Assembly (NCBI RefSeq): GCF_001613085.1
Contig: NZ_BDBR01000017.1
Coordinates: 124,001-188,000, forward strand
Source: Nocardia salmonicida NBRC 13393
Lineage (GTDB): Bacteria > Actinomycetota > Actinomycetes > Mycobacteriales > Mycobacteriaceae
DNA length: 64,000 nt
Direction of reading: 5' to 3'
The notes under the pieces were generated by a model. The model had not been told where the DNA came from, made no database searches, and saw only the letters and a list, made by a program, of their open reading frames with translations. This document shows positions 16,683 through 25,852 of the stretch, piece by piece. Positions within the stretch are counted from its first letter, which is position 1. Each line of letters opens with the position of its first letter. The translations under genes were made by a program, and so were the position numbers.

Positions 16683-16705
16683 ATCTACGTAGTGAAATAG
16701 TAGAT
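16683..16705. promoter_or_regulatory. BlaI/CopY-like operator, tandem box 1
   Basis: ATCTACGTAGTGAAATAG then TAGAT; its reverse complement defines the consensus best. It starts 49 bp upstream of the exported-protein gene. Confidence 0.75.
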
Positions 16706-16709
16706 CATC

Positions 16710-16732
16710 ATCTACGTAGTGGAGCAGTAGAT
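16710..16732. promoter_or_regulatory. BlaI/CopY-like operator, tandem box 2
   Basis: ATCTACGTAGTGGAGCAG then TAGAT; identical arms to box 1, centre-to-centre spacing 27 bp. Confidence 0.75.
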
Positions 16733-16784
16733 CCCGTCCGCGGCGATGCCGCCGCACGGGTCGACCGGGCGGTGCTCGCCAGAG

Positions 16785-17022
16785 CATGCGATGTTGTTCC
16801 TGACCGTGCTGAACTACCGCGACAAGCCGGGTGCGCTCGGCAATATCGGCACACCGAGCCGGGCGAAGTGGACATCGACATCCTGGCCGCGCCGCTGAGC
16901 CCGGGACATCAACACCGAGGGCGCCACCGTGCTGCTTCGCGTCATCGCCGAGCCTCCCGCCGAGGTGTAGCCCACGATCACCGAGACCGTCGGTGCGACC
17001 AAGGTGGTCCCGATGACCCGGA
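16785..17022 (+). pseudogene. Remnant of a second serA (ACT domain)
   Basis: Translated with small frame corrections, this reads VLNYRDKPGALGNIG, then GEVDIDILAAPLS, NTEGATVLLRVIAEPP, an internal TAG, and TITETVGATKVVPM. These align in order with the C-terminal ACT domain of SerA at 3601-3829 (ILNYEDRPGQLGYIG, GATVVLRVDKE, VGAAKVV). Stops and frame slips rule out function. The rest of the gene is gone. Confidence 0.7.
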
Positions 17023-17106
17023 CTGAAGCTCCACCCCATCCCGGACTGTCGGGAAACCGAGTCGGCGCAGGGTCGGGAGGGCGTCGTTGCCGTAGGTCCG
17101 CCACTT

Positions 17107-17129
17107 CACTACTGTCTACGTACGTATCC
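17107..17129. promoter_or_regulatory. BlaI/CopY-like operator upstream of the M56 protease gene
   Basis: CACTACTGTCTACGTACG then TATCC, with a TACGTACGTA core; weaker outer arms than most boxes. It ends 86 bp before the GTG at 17215. Confidence 0.5.
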
Positions 17130-17214
17130 AGTAATGCGAATCGCATGTGCGAGTCGCGACGGCCAATGACCTAGATTGCCCATCGGCTCGACCCTCTCCG
17201 ACGAAAGGCCGCCT

Positions 17215-18306
17215 GTGAGCGTCGCGGTGTGTCTGCTGCTCTATGGATTCACCGTCGCTGTCCTGGCGCCGCGGGTGCTGCGCCGATTCACCAGTGGTGG
17301 TATGGCGCCGCGCCTCGGCGTGGCGGCCTGGATGAGCGCGATCGTTTCGGTCGGCGTTTCCGCTGTCCTAGCTGTCCTCGCATTCGTCGCCGATGGGATA
17401 CGCGACCTTTCAAAACCCGGAGGGCCGGGCATTCTGGACGAGTGCTTCCTCCAGTTACACGATGCCGCGATCGGCCGCTATGGCGGGTTCGTGCAGGTCG
17501 GCCTGCTGGCCTTGACCGCCGCCGCCGCGGTGGCAGGTTCGACGCTGGCCTACAAATTGATACGCACCCTGCTGCAGGCGCGCAGCACGACCCACGAGCA
17601 CTCTCGGATGGCACGCATCGCGGGCCGCCATCACGCCGGGCTGGGCGCGGTGGTCATCGATGCCGATGAACCGATTGCCTATTGCGTCGCAGGCAGTCCA
17701 CCCACGATCGTGGTCACCGAGGGCATCATCGCAACCCTCGAAGACCGTCACCTTATGGCCGTCCTCGCGCACGAGCGAGCGCACCTGAGGGGCCGTCATC
17801 ATCTACTGCTCGCATTGACCCGTGGACTCGTCTCGGTTTTCCCACACATCACCCTGTTCCGCACGGCCGCAAGGGAAGTCGCACTACTCGTCGAGATGTG
17901 TGCCGACGACGCGGCCGCCCGTACACACGGCCGCCGCACTGTCCTGGAAGCAATGGTCGCACTGTCGCATGGCCGCGAAACCGTCGGTGTGCTCGGCGCC
18001 GCCGGGGTGGGGGTAGACGCGCGGATCGAACGACTGGCCACACCAGCAGAGCCCGCGCAGCGGGTGCGCGCCCGCCTGCGCCTCAGTACCGCGACCGCAC
18101 TGGTGACCATCGGTCCGCTGATCGCCGCGCTGCTGGCAGCGGTCGGAATCGCGATCTGCGCCGACGATGAGCGCGGTGAAGGCATTGCTATCGGGCACCA
18201 CCGAGCCGACGGGATCTCATTGGCGATCATGCCGTTCGGCTGCGACGGTCACCAACAGACCGACGCCGCGAAGATGCCGGTGCCGACCGAGCGGATGGCG
18301 CGGTGA
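17215..18306 (+). CDS. M56-family (BlaR1-like) membrane zinc protease lacking a sensor domain
   Basis: 363 residues from GTG 17215 behind GAAAGG. Three N-terminal membrane segments precede a cytoplasmic gluzincin domain with HERAH (~186-190) and the downstream EMCADDAA segment supplying the third ligand; a last membrane helix is near residue 300. In BlaR1/MecR1 this protease relieves repression by cleavage linked to BlaI/MecI. The ~250-residue penicillin-binding sensor is absent; instead a ~50-residue tail with His, Cys and Met follows the last helix. It converges on repressor gene 2 with 6 bp between them, and a box lies upstream. Confidence 0.85.
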   Translation: MSVAVCLLLYGFTVAVLAPRVLRRFTSGGMAPRLGVAAWMSAIVSVGVSAVLAVLAFVADGIRDLSKPGGPGILDECFLQLHDAAIGRYGGFVQVGLLALTAAAAVAGSTLAYKLIRTLLQARSTTHEHSRMARIAGRHHAGLGAVVIDADEPIAYCVAGSPPTIVVTEGIIATLEDRHLMAVLAHERAHLRGRHHLLLALTRGLVSVFPHITLFRTAAREVALLVEMCADDAAARTHGRRTVLEAMVALSHGRETVGVLGAAGVGVDARIERLATPAEPAQRVRARLRLSTATALVTIGPLIAALLAAVGIAICADDERGEGIAIGHHRADGISLAIMPFGCDGHQQTDAAKMPVPTERMAR

Positions 18307-18312
18307 CACAGA

Positions 18313-18714
18313 TCATTTCGAAGGTAGCCGCAGAAGGGACTCCGAAGCGTTCGACTGTCGATACCGGACCAATGCCGCACACAGACTCTCGGATTGCTCG
18401 CCACTGATCCCTTCCACGAAACAGGCGAGGACCGTGGCTGACTCGCCCCCTGCGCGAAGCGCGTCGTGCATCAGTCGCGCGCCGTATTCTTCTCGCGTCA
18501 AGACCGGCACGTACCTGTATGCCTTGCTCTCACGCACCTGATCGAGCCAGCCCTTGCGATGCAGATTGGTCATCGTCGACAGCACCGTCGTATATGCCAG
18601 GGACCGGTCGCCGGACAAGTCCTCGAACACCTCCCGAACCGTGGTCGGCCCCGCGCGCTGCCACAAGCGGTCCATCACCGCAGACTCCAGCACTCCGAAT
18701 CCTCGCGAACCCAT
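18313..18714 (-). CDS. BlaI/MecI/CopY-family repressor 2
   Basis: 133 residues from ATG 18714, with GGGAGG upstream. The winged helix carries LAYTTVLSTMTNLHRKGWL. Its C-terminus is longer and more divergent than those of repressors 1 and 3 and holds two Cys (ATVLACFVEG and SLCAALVR), so it may respond differently. It ends 6 bp from the end of the convergent M56 protease gene. The box at 18831-18853 lies ~115 bp upstream. Confidence 0.87.
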   Translation of the reverse strand: MGSRGFGVLESAVMDRLWQRAGPTTVREVFEDLSGDRSLAYTTVLSTMTNLHRKGWLDQVRESKAYRYVPVLTREEYGARLMHDALRAGGESATVLACFVEGISGEQSESLCAALVRYRQSNASESLLRLPSK

Positions 18715-18830
18715 GGCCGGCCTCCCTACCTCGAGGCGAAACGCGTCGCATGCATCCTCGCCGCACGAACCGCCGCTCCGCGCACAGCCGGAACAAAGGC
18801 GGGCCCGCGACCCGAGTCGGTCAGCGATAC

Positions 18831-18853
18831 ATCCTACGTACATAGGTAGTATT
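18831..18853. promoter_or_regulatory. BlaI/CopY-like operator of blaI-type gene 2
   Basis: ATCCTACGTACATAGG then TAGTATT; arms CCTACGTA/TAGGTAGTA are imperfect. Confidence 0.6.
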
Positions 18854-18992
18854 GACACCGCCTGCGCGTCGGCGCAACATTTCCCAGCCGCACGATCAAG
18901 TAGTTACGCACCGGAAACGCCCCCGTCACGGCACCATCGGCCTCGGTCGACGTTGCGGAATCGACAACTGGGCAACACAGCGGAAGCCGATC

Positions 18993-19015
18993 TTCTACTA
19001 AGCTAGACAGTAGAT
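18993..19015. promoter_or_regulatory. BlaI/CopY-like operator of the multicopper oxidase gene
   Basis: TTCTACTAAGCTAGACAG then TAGAT; arms TCTACT/AGTAGA are perfect. It ends 78 bp upstream of the oxidase start. Confidence 0.7.
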
Positions 19016-19093
19016 ATTTGCTAATCTGAACTGAGCCCGAGGTCAACCGCAGTCGAGCGGGCCCTTCGGATGACCACGCACAAGGGAGAGTCC

Positions 19094-20665
19094 ATGCCGT
19101 CCAGTCACCTTCCTTCCGTCCCGATGAGTCGGCGCGGGTTCCTTGCCCTCGGGACCGGTGCGGCCACCGCCGCCGTACTCACCGCCTGTTCGCAGAACAC
19201 ACCGGGTGCGCGGACCCTCGTCGAACCGGGATCCGAAGCCGTCCAGGCCGCGGAGAACAGTCGTCGCGCCGCCGACGCGGCCGTCCGCGAGGTCACCCTG
19301 CGTGCCGAGCCGACGACCCTGGACCTCGGCGGCATCCAGGTTCGCAGCTGGGCCTTCGGAAACACGTTGCCAGGACAGGAGATTCGAATCCGTCGCGGGG
19401 AGGTGCTGCGAGCCGACATCACCAATTCGCTCCCAGCTCCGACCACAGTGCACTGGCACGGCATCGCGCTACGCAACGACATGGACGGGGCCCCGCACGT
19501 CACCCAGTCCGCGATCGACCCCGGCGGCACCTTCCGCTACGAGTTCGCCGTGCCCGATGCCGGAACCTACTTCTTCCACCCGCATGTCGGAGTGCAGCTC
19601 GACCGCGGCCTGTACGCTCCGCTGATCATCGAAGACCCCGAGGACGGCAAGGACTACGATCTGGAAGCCGTTGTCGTGCTGGATGACTGGCTCGACGGCG
19701 TCGACGGGCGCAATCCCGACAGCGAGCTGGAACAGTTGCGCGCCAAAGGCATGGCGGGGATGAATATGGGCGGAGCGACGCCGTCAGGGGGTGGCCACGG
19801 CGGCATGGACATGGGCGGAGCGACCACGACCATGACGATGCCCGCCGACCCCAACGCCCCTCTCGGCGAAGACCCGGGCGATGTCACCTACCCGTATTAC
19901 CTGATCAACGGCCGTATCGGCACCGACCCTGTCACCTTCGCTGGACGCCCCGGCCAGCGCATGCGTCTGCGGATCATCAATGCCGCTTCCGACACTGCGT
20001 TCCGGTTCGCTGTCGGTGGCCTTCAGCTTCGCGTTACCCACAGCGACGGCTTTCCCGTACAACCGCAGGCGGCTTCGAATCTGCTGATCAGCATGGGCGA
20101 GCGGTACGACGTCATCGTCGATCTGGCCGACGGCGTCTTTCCTGTGGTCGCCGTTCCCGAGGGCAAGGCCGGACCACAAGGTTTCGCGTTGATTCGCACC
20201 GGCGGCGGAACCCCGCCCCCGCGCGACGTGCGCCCCACCGAGCTCGCCGCCGTGCCCGTCACCGCGACGGTACTGACGGCTGCTGACGCTGTTCGGCTTC
20301 CCGCCCGCAAACCCGACAAGACGCACGACGTCACACTCGCCGTGGATGACAAGAAGTACGTCTGGACCATCAACGGGAAAGCTTTCCCCGACCACGCCCC
20401 GCTCGATGTGTCCGAGGGGCAGCGGGTTCGCCTGCGATTCGTCAACAAGACCATGATGTTCCATCCCATGCATCTGCACGGCCACACGTTCCAGGTCGTC
20501 ACCCCAGCAGGCAATGGCCCGCGCAAGGACACGTCGATCGTGTTGCCGATGAAGACTCTCGAAGTCGATTTCGACACCGATAACCCCGGGCAGTGGATGG
20601 TGCACTGCCACAACATCTACCACGGCGAGGCGGGGATGATGGCTGTGGTGTCGTACGTGAACTGA
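19094..20665 (+). CDS. mmcO: Multicopper oxidase (MmcO-like), Tat-exported
   Basis: 523 residues from ATG 19094 behind AAGGGAGA. A twin-arginine signal (SRRGFLAL) ends in a lipobox-like LTAC. All four copper-binding motifs are visible: HWHG, FHPHVG, HPMHLHGHTF and HCHNIYHGEAGM. A Met/His-rich insert near residues 220-250 (GMNMGG, GGMDMGG, TTMTM) is of the type that supplies cuprous oxidase sites. M. tuberculosis MmcO oxidises toxic Cu(I) in the envelope and belongs to the RicR regulon. Here the gene is next to the BlaI-type genes and carries its own box. It converges on nuoN. Confidence 0.93.
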   Translation: MPSSHLPSVPMSRRGFLALGTGAATAAVLTACSQNTPGARTLVEPGSEAVQAAENSRRAADAAVREVTLRAEPTTLDLGGIQVRSWAFGNTLPGQEIRIRRGEVLRADITNSLPAPTTVHWHGIALRNDMDGAPHVTQSAIDPGGTFRYEFAVPDAGTYFFHPHVGVQLDRGLYAPLIIEDPEDGKDYDLEAVVVLDDWLDGVDGRNPDSELEQLRAKGMAGMNMGGATPSGGGHGGMDMGGATTTMTMPADPNAPLGEDPGDVTYPYYLINGRIGTDPVTFAGRPGQRMRLRIINAASDTAFRFAVGGLQLRVTHSDGFPVQPQAASNLLISMGERYDVIVDLADGVFPVVAVPEGKAGPQGFALIRTGGGTPPPRDVRPTELAAVPVTATVLTAADAVRLPARKPDKTHDVTLAVDDKKYVWTINGKAFPDHAPLDVSEGQRVRLRFVNKTMMFHPMHLHGHTFQVVTPAGNGPRKDTSIVLPMKTLEVDFDTDNPGQWMVHCHNIYHGEAGMMAVVSYVN

Positions 20666-20692
20666 TCCGAGACCGCTTGCCGCGTAATCGAA

Positions 20693-22126
20693 TCAGGGCA
20701 CAGCGAGGGAACCTTGCATCGCGTTCAGGATCGGACCGGCGAAGATGCCGATCAGGATCGATGCGGTCGCCGCACAGTAGGCGACCGCTCCGGCGACCGA
20801 GAACGGCCCCGGATGTTGGCCGTCGATGGCCTGCTTGCCGCTCACGGCAGGAACGATCCATCGCAGGTAGTAGAAGACGCTGGCCACCGCGTTGATCAGC
20901 GCGAGCACGACCAACCAGCCGAACCCGGCATCGAAGGCTGCGGTGAAGACCATCAATTTGCCCACGAAAACACCGGTGGGTGGGGTTCCGATGAGACCGA
21001 GCAGGCAGACGATGAGTGCGATGACCAGCGCGGGCTCATGACGGATCAGCCCGGCGTAGTCGGTGAGAGTCCGCAATCGAGGCAGCGCGCAGACCACCGC
21101 GAACACACCGAGATTGGTGAGGGCGTACGCCGCCAGATACAGCAGCACGGCGGGCAGCGCGAGTGTGCTTCGGTCTGCGGCGACTACCCCGACCAGTAGG
21201 TAGCCGACCTGGCTGATCGTCGAGTAGCCGAGCAGACGACGGACATCGGTCTGGAAGAAGGCCGCGAAGTTTCCCAGTGTCATCGACAGTGCGGCGATGA
21301 TCGCAAGCAGCAGCCGCCAGTTCAGACCGCTCGGGTCGAGCACGATCGCGCCGAGCCGGTAGATGGCAACGACCGCACCGAGTTTCGGCACCGTCGTGAT
21401 GATAGCGGCGACCGCGGGGCGCGCACCCTCAGCGACGTCGGGCACCCAGAAGTGGACGGGGACAGCACCGGCTTTGAACAGCAGTCCGCTCAGCACCGCG
21501 ACGGCACCGATGCCGAGGGCGGCGCGCGGCGCGTCGTAGGTGGTCGTCGCCAACAGCGGGTAGGCCGTACCACCACCGGCACCGAGCAGCAGCGTCGCAC
21601 CGAAGAACATCGTGGTGCCGAACAGCGCACCCATCAGGTAGAACTTCAACGCTGCCTCGGTGCCGAGTGTGTCCTTGCCGAACGCAGTGAGCGCGTAGAG
21701 GGGAATGCTGGCGAGAAGATAGCCGGTGAGCAGAACCAGCAAGTCGTTGGCCCCGGTCAGCAGGATAGCGCCGAGCCCACCCAGGACCAGCAAGACTATG
21801 AACTCCGATTCCCGTGCATTGCCTCGGGTTTCGGGCTGGGACATCGCGAGCAACAGCAGAATCGAACCGGCCACTGTGATTCGCACGGTATTGGTCGCGG
21901 TGTCGATGCCGTAGCTGCCCTCGAACAGTGTGTGGACATCGCGTTGCCACACCGCCACCGTCATCACGATGGTGGTGACCGCGCCGACCGCCGCGAGGCC
22001 CCGCACCGGCCACTGCCTGGCACGCGGCAGGAACGAACCGAGGAGTAGGCCGACGACGGCAGCCAGGGCGAGGGCCGCTTCTGGTGCGAGGGCGAGTAGG
22101 TCCGAGACCATCATGTCGTCGGTCAT
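20693..22126 (-). CDS. nuoN: NuoN-like proton-channel subunit of an atypical complex I
   Basis: About 477 residues from ATG 22126 (GGGGGAG nine bases upstream); starts at 22135 and 22144 are possible. Fourteen or so membrane helices, with the conserved PVHFWVPDVAEGARPAVAAI segment and Lys in FKAGAVPVHFW. The TM5 Glu essential in E. coli NuoN appears to be Leu (~137, GYLLASIPLY), suggesting a weakened or altered proton channel. Last gene of the eight-gene operon that begins with nuoA at 29005. Confidence 0.88.
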   Translation of the reverse strand: MTDDMMVSDLLALAPEAALALAAVVGLLLGSFLPRARQWPVRGLAAVGAVTTIVMTVAVWQRDVHTLFEGSYGIDTATNTVRITVAGSILLLLAMSQPETRGNARESEFIVLLVLGGLGAILLTGANDLLVLLTGYLLASIPLYALTAFGKDTLGTEAALKFYLMGALFGTTMFFGATLLLGAGGGTAYPLLATTTYDAPRAALGIGAVAVLSGLLFKAGAVPVHFWVPDVAEGARPAVAAIITTVPKLGAVVAIYRLGAIVLDPSGLNWRLLLAIIAALSMTLGNFAAFFQTDVRRLLGYSTISQVGYLLVGVVAADRSTLALPAVLLYLAAYALTNLGVFAVVCALPRLRTLTDYAGLIRHEPALVIALIVCLLGLIGTPPTGVFVGKLMVFTAAFDAGFGWLVVLALINAVASVFYYLRWIVPAVSGKQAIDGQHPGPFSVAGAVAYCAATASILIGIFAGPILNAMQGSLAVP

Positions 22127-22145
22127 CTGGTCCATCTCCCCCATC

Positions 22146-23639
22146 TCAGCGCACCACCAGCACACCGAGCATCCGAGCGGCGGGTTCGATGACGTCGAGC
22201 AGGAAGCGCGGGAAGATCCCGATCACCACCGAACCCAGCATCAGGGGAATGATCGACACTGCTTCGCGACCGGTGAAATCTCCGAACGTCCCACTCCTCG
22301 ACTCGCCGAGGAACATTCGCTGATAGGCGCGCAGCAGCAAGGCCGCGGTGATCAGAATGCCCAGGACCGACAAAGCGGTATATACCGGCGCGGGTGCGAA
22401 CGATCCCGTGAAGATCTGGAACTCGGCGATGAACCCGGAGAAGCCCGGCAGGCCGAGCGAGGCGAACATCGCGGCGGCGGCGACGGCGGCGAAAACCGGT
22501 GCCTGCCCGGCCAAGCCGCCGTAGGCATCGATCTCGTAGGTCTGCCGACGTTCGTAGAGCACCCCCGCGAGAAGAAACAGTGCGCCCGTGATCAGGCCGT
22601 GGCTGACCATCTGGGTCACCGCGCCGGTGATCGCCAATGTGCGCGCTTGTTCGGTGTTGTCGGCGACCAGTCCCGCCGCACCGACGGCAAGGATGATATA
22701 GCCCATATGGTTCACCGAGGTATAGGCGATCATCCGTTTGAAGTTGGTCTGCGCAAGCGCGACCAGTGCGCCGTAGAGAACGCTGATCACACCAACGATC
22801 ACGATCACCAGCGCGTAGCGCCGCCACTGGTCGGGCAGCATCGGCATCGCGATCCGCACGAAACCGTAGGTGCCGAGTTTGAGCAGCACGCCGGCCAGGA
22901 TCGCCGATCCGGCGGCCGGGGCCTCGGTGTGCGCGGGCGGCAGCCACGTGTGGAAGGGCACTGTCGGTGTCTTGATCGCGAGGCCGACCACAATGGCCGC
23001 GAGCGCGACCGCACCGCGAGCACCATTGCCCGCCAAGGGGTTTGCCTGGGTCAACTCGACCATGTCGAAGGTGTGCGGATCTGCCGCGAGATACAGGACG
23101 ATGAAGCCGAGCAGCAGGGCCAGCGAGCCGATGAAGGTGTAGAGGAAAAACTGCAGCGCCGCCCGCCGCGCCTGTCCGTGCCCCCAGCCGTTGATCACGA
23201 AGTACATGCCGACGATCGACAGGTCGAAGAAGACGAAGAACAGCACCAGGTCGAGGGAAACGAATGCGCCGAGGCAGACGCTTTCGAGGAACAGGAACAG
23301 TGCGGCGTAGAACCGAACCCGGCGGGTCTCGCGCAGCGAATAGATCGCGCAGGCCAGGAACAGCACAGTGGTCACAGCGACAAGCGGCAAACTGAATCCA
23401 TCGATGCCCACGTGATAGCTGGATCCGACGGTAGGAATCCAGGAGCGACGCTCCTCGTAGGCGAACCCGCCATCGACGGGCGGGGTCCGGCGATATCCGA
23501 TCCATATCCCTACGACCAGCACGACATCGACCGCGCTGACCACGACCCAGGTCCAGCGCGACACGCGGTCGCCGATGCGCGACACGGCCAGCAACACAGC
23601 CGCTACGGCCATCGGCAGGAACACCAGAATGCTGAGCAC
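22146..23639 (-). CDS. nuoM: NuoM-like proton-channel subunit
   Basis: 497 residues from GTG 23639 behind GAGGTGAGG. The conserved antiporter segments are present: IKTPTVPFHTWLPPAHTEAP, VLLKLGTYGFVR and MVSHGLITGALFLL. The TM5 glutamate of canonical NuoM (WEMMLVPMYF) is Asp139 here (FDLSIVGMYF), a conservative but unusual change. Its stop lies 19 bp upstream of the nuoN start, in the same tightly packed operon. Confidence 0.92.
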   Translation of the reverse strand: MLSILVFLPMAVAAVLLAVSRIGDRVSRWTWVVVSAVDVVLVVGIWIGYRRTPPVDGGFAYEERRSWIPTVGSSYHVGIDGFSLPLVAVTTVLFLACAIYSLRETRRVRFYAALFLFLESVCLGAFVSLDLVLFFVFFDLSIVGMYFVINGWGHGQARRAALQFFLYTFIGSLALLLGFIVLYLAADPHTFDMVELTQANPLAGNGARGAVALAAIVVGLAIKTPTVPFHTWLPPAHTEAPAAGSAILAGVLLKLGTYGFVRIAMPMLPDQWRRYALVIVIVGVISVLYGALVALAQTNFKRMIAYTSVNHMGYIILAVGAAGLVADNTEQARTLAITGAVTQMVSHGLITGALFLLAGVLYERRQTYEIDAYGGLAGQAPVFAAVAAAAMFASLGLPGFSGFIAEFQIFTGSFAPAPVYTALSVLGILITAALLLRAYQRMFLGESRSGTFGDFTGREAVSIIPLMLGSVVIGIFPRFLLDVIEPAARMLGVLVVR

Positions 23640-23688
23640 GCTTACCTCACCTCTATTCGCAGCGAATTCGTCACTGTGGCAACGTGGT

Positions 23689-25545
23689 TCATCGCAGGGT
23701 CAGCACAATCACAGCGAGCAGCAGGAGTCCTACCACCGCTTGGGCGTAGTACTGGTGCACCTGGCCCGTTTCCGGGCGGCGTGCCCATCGCCCCACATCG
23801 CGTGCCGCGGTGCCGGTATCGCGCACCGCCGCCTCGAGTGGTTTCTCCACGCGCTGATCGAGTTCGTGAGAGATCGCCAGAGTTGTGGTGGCCGTGGCAT
23901 ATACGCCACGGTTGAGCACTCGGTCGTCGAAATCGGCCAGCCATCGCGCCGCGGTGAGCGTCGGCACGACCACCGCGTAGTGCGCAGCCTTCTCCAGCCC
24001 GAACCAGTCGACAGCCAGCGCCGGTGCGGGAAGGTCGCCGCGACGAAGGATCAACGCGCGCACGATCAGCACGGTCACCACCGCAACAAGACCCGACACG
24101 CTCAGTTCCCACCAGGTGGCTTCGACCATCGCTCCCCCGTCGATGATGTCGGCGAATCTGTCACGCACAGAGGGCAGTACGGCGGCTCCCCCTACCGCGG
24201 TGACGGTAGCCAGCACCACCAGCGACAGCCGTTCGGAGGAGTTCACCCGACGAGTTCCGGCTTCCTCGGTATCCCTGAAGCTTTCGGTGTCACCGGTCGG
24301 CCGGGACCACACGAGCACGAGTGCGCGACCCGCGTACACCGCGCTGAGCACCGCGGCGACCATGCCGGCCAGATACAGCGCGACCGAATCAGATCGGGCT
24401 GCGGCGAGTACGGCATCTTTGGTCGGCCACAGCGCAAACGGCGGCACGCCCGCCAGGCTGAGGGCACCGATGGTGAAGGTCACCCCGACGACGGGATAGG
24501 TCCGCGCCACCCCTCGCAGGCCCGTGAGCTGTTTGGTTCCCAGCGCCGAGAGCCACGCACCCGCACAGAGGAACAGCAGACTCTTCGTCGCGGCGTGGGC
24601 GACGAGTTGTCCTGTCCCCGCCGCGATGCCGCCGACGCCGGCGGCAACGACGATGAAGCCGACTTGGGCGCAGGTAGACGCGGCGAGCAGCTGTTTCACG
24701 TCGGCCTGGCAGACCGCTACGGCGCCGAGCACGATCGCGGTGGCGACTCCGATCCAAGCCGTAGTCGGACCGGCCCACGCGGTGGACTCGAGCAGAGGGT
24801 ACATCCGTAGGAGCAGGTACGCCCCCGCAGCAACCATCGTGGCGGAGTGCAACAGCGCCGACACCGGACTGGGGCCCGACATCGCGCGTGAGAGCCAGAA
24901 GCTGAACGGCAGTTGCGCGGATTTGCCCAGTGCGGCCAGCAGGACCCCGGCGGCCGCGACGTCGCGCCATCCGCCCTCGACACCGGCGGCGGAACCCATC
25001 GCGAGAGCGCCGTCTCCGCCTGCCAACAGAGCACCGGCGGCGAGATAGAGACCGACATCGCCGGTGCGGGTGGTCAGGAACGCCACCAGACCGGAGGACA
25101 CGCGATAGTCGTCACGCCAATGAAAACCGATCAGTGCGTAGGACGCGGTACCCATGATCTCCCACGCCATCAGCAACGTGACGATGTTCCGCGCCACCAC
25201 CGTGGTCAGCATGGCGGCGGCGAAGACAAGCATGAGTCCGTAGAACCGGGCACGTGGTTGATCGGCGCCCAGGTCACCGGTCGCGAACACCAGCACGGCG
25301 GTGGTCACCGCGGCGACGGTGACGATCATGACCGCCGACAGCCCGTCCACCCCCACCACGAACGGAATTCCTGCCAGCAGCGGAGCCGACCCACTCGGCC
25401 GGTCGACGGCGGCGAGCACAGCCAGCACCGTACTTACCGCCGCGACCGTGACCCCGAGCATCGGCGCGACGTGGTCGACGCGGCGGCCGCCCAGCAGCAG
25501 TGCCACGCCGACCAGACCCGGCAGCGCGATCAGCGACCACAGCAT
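23689..25545 (-). CDS. nuoL: NuoL-like proton-channel subunit
   Basis: 618 residues. The antiporter core is well conserved: Glu129 in LLMAWEIMGTASYALIGFHW, ALGKSAQLPFSFWLSRAM with its Lys, PVSALLHSATMVAAGAYL, AHAATKSLLFL, and Lys in the WPTKDAVL helix. The C-terminal extension corresponding to the long lateral helix HL is present (after ~500), so it should span the NuoM and NuoN units as in full complex I. Its start is 4 bp after the nuoK stop. Confidence 0.92.
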   Translation of the reverse strand: MLWSLIALPGLVGVALLLGGRRVDHVAPMLGVTVAAVSTVLAVLAAVDRPSGSAPLLAGIPFVVGVDGLSAVMIVTVAAVTTAVLVFATGDLGADQPRARFYGLMLVFAAAMLTTVVARNIVTLLMAWEIMGTASYALIGFHWRDDYRVSSGLVAFLTTRTGDVGLYLAAGALLAGGDGALAMGSAAGVEGGWRDVAAAGVLLAALGKSAQLPFSFWLSRAMSGPSPVSALLHSATMVAAGAYLLLRMYPLLESTAWAGPTTAWIGVATAIVLGAVAVCQADVKQLLAASTCAQVGFIVVAAGVGGIAAGTGQLVAHAATKSLLFLCAGAWLSALGTKQLTGLRGVARTYPVVGVTFTIGALSLAGVPPFALWPTKDAVLAAARSDSVALYLAGMVAAVLSAVYAGRALVLVWSRPTGDTESFRDTEEAGTRRVNSSERLSLVVLATVTAVGGAAVLPSVRDRFADIIDGGAMVEATWWELSVSGLVAVVTVLIVRALILRRGDLPAPALAVDWFGLEKAAHYAVVVPTLTAARWLADFDDRVLNRGVYATATTTLAISHELDQRVEKPLEAAVRDTGTAARDVGRWARRPETGQVHQYYAQAVVGLLLLAVIVLTLR

Positions 25546-25549
25546 CGCC

Positions 25550-25852
25550 TCAGCCCTTCAGTTCGTCGGCCATGTCGACCATGTCGATGTCGCGGGCCCG
25601 GAAAATGGCCGTCGTGACGGCGAACCCGGCCGCCATCTCCACCGCCATGGCGGTCATCGCGACCAACACGAGCACTTGGGGGTCGGCCGATGGCCAGGCG
25701 AAGTACCAGAACGCGACTGCGGCGACGATGACGGCGTTGATCATCAGTTCCACGCCCATCATGATCATCACGATGGACTGCTGAGACAGCACTCCGTAGA
25801 GCCCGATGCTGAACAGGGCCGCGGCGAGCAGCAAGAACTCCGGTAGATTCAT
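25550..25852 (-). CDS. nuoK: NuoK-like subunit
   Basis: 100 residues, three membrane helices. The two buried glutamates of the family are kept: Glu35 in MGVELMINAV and Glu72 in TAMAVEMAAGFAV. ATG 25852 overlaps the nuoJ stop by 4 bp. Keeping both Glu argues that the central proton axis is under selection. Confidence 0.9.
   Translation of the reverse strand: MNLPEFLLLAAALFSIGLYGVLSQQSIVMIMMGVELMINAVIVAAVAFWYFAWPSADPQVLVLVAMTAMAVEMAAGFAVTTAIFRARDIDMVDMADELKG

Noticed and set aside
20714..25846. Long plus-strand frames opposite the nuo operon
   Set aside because: His/Gln/Arg-rich shadow translations with no start signals; the minus strand encodes clear membrane proteins.
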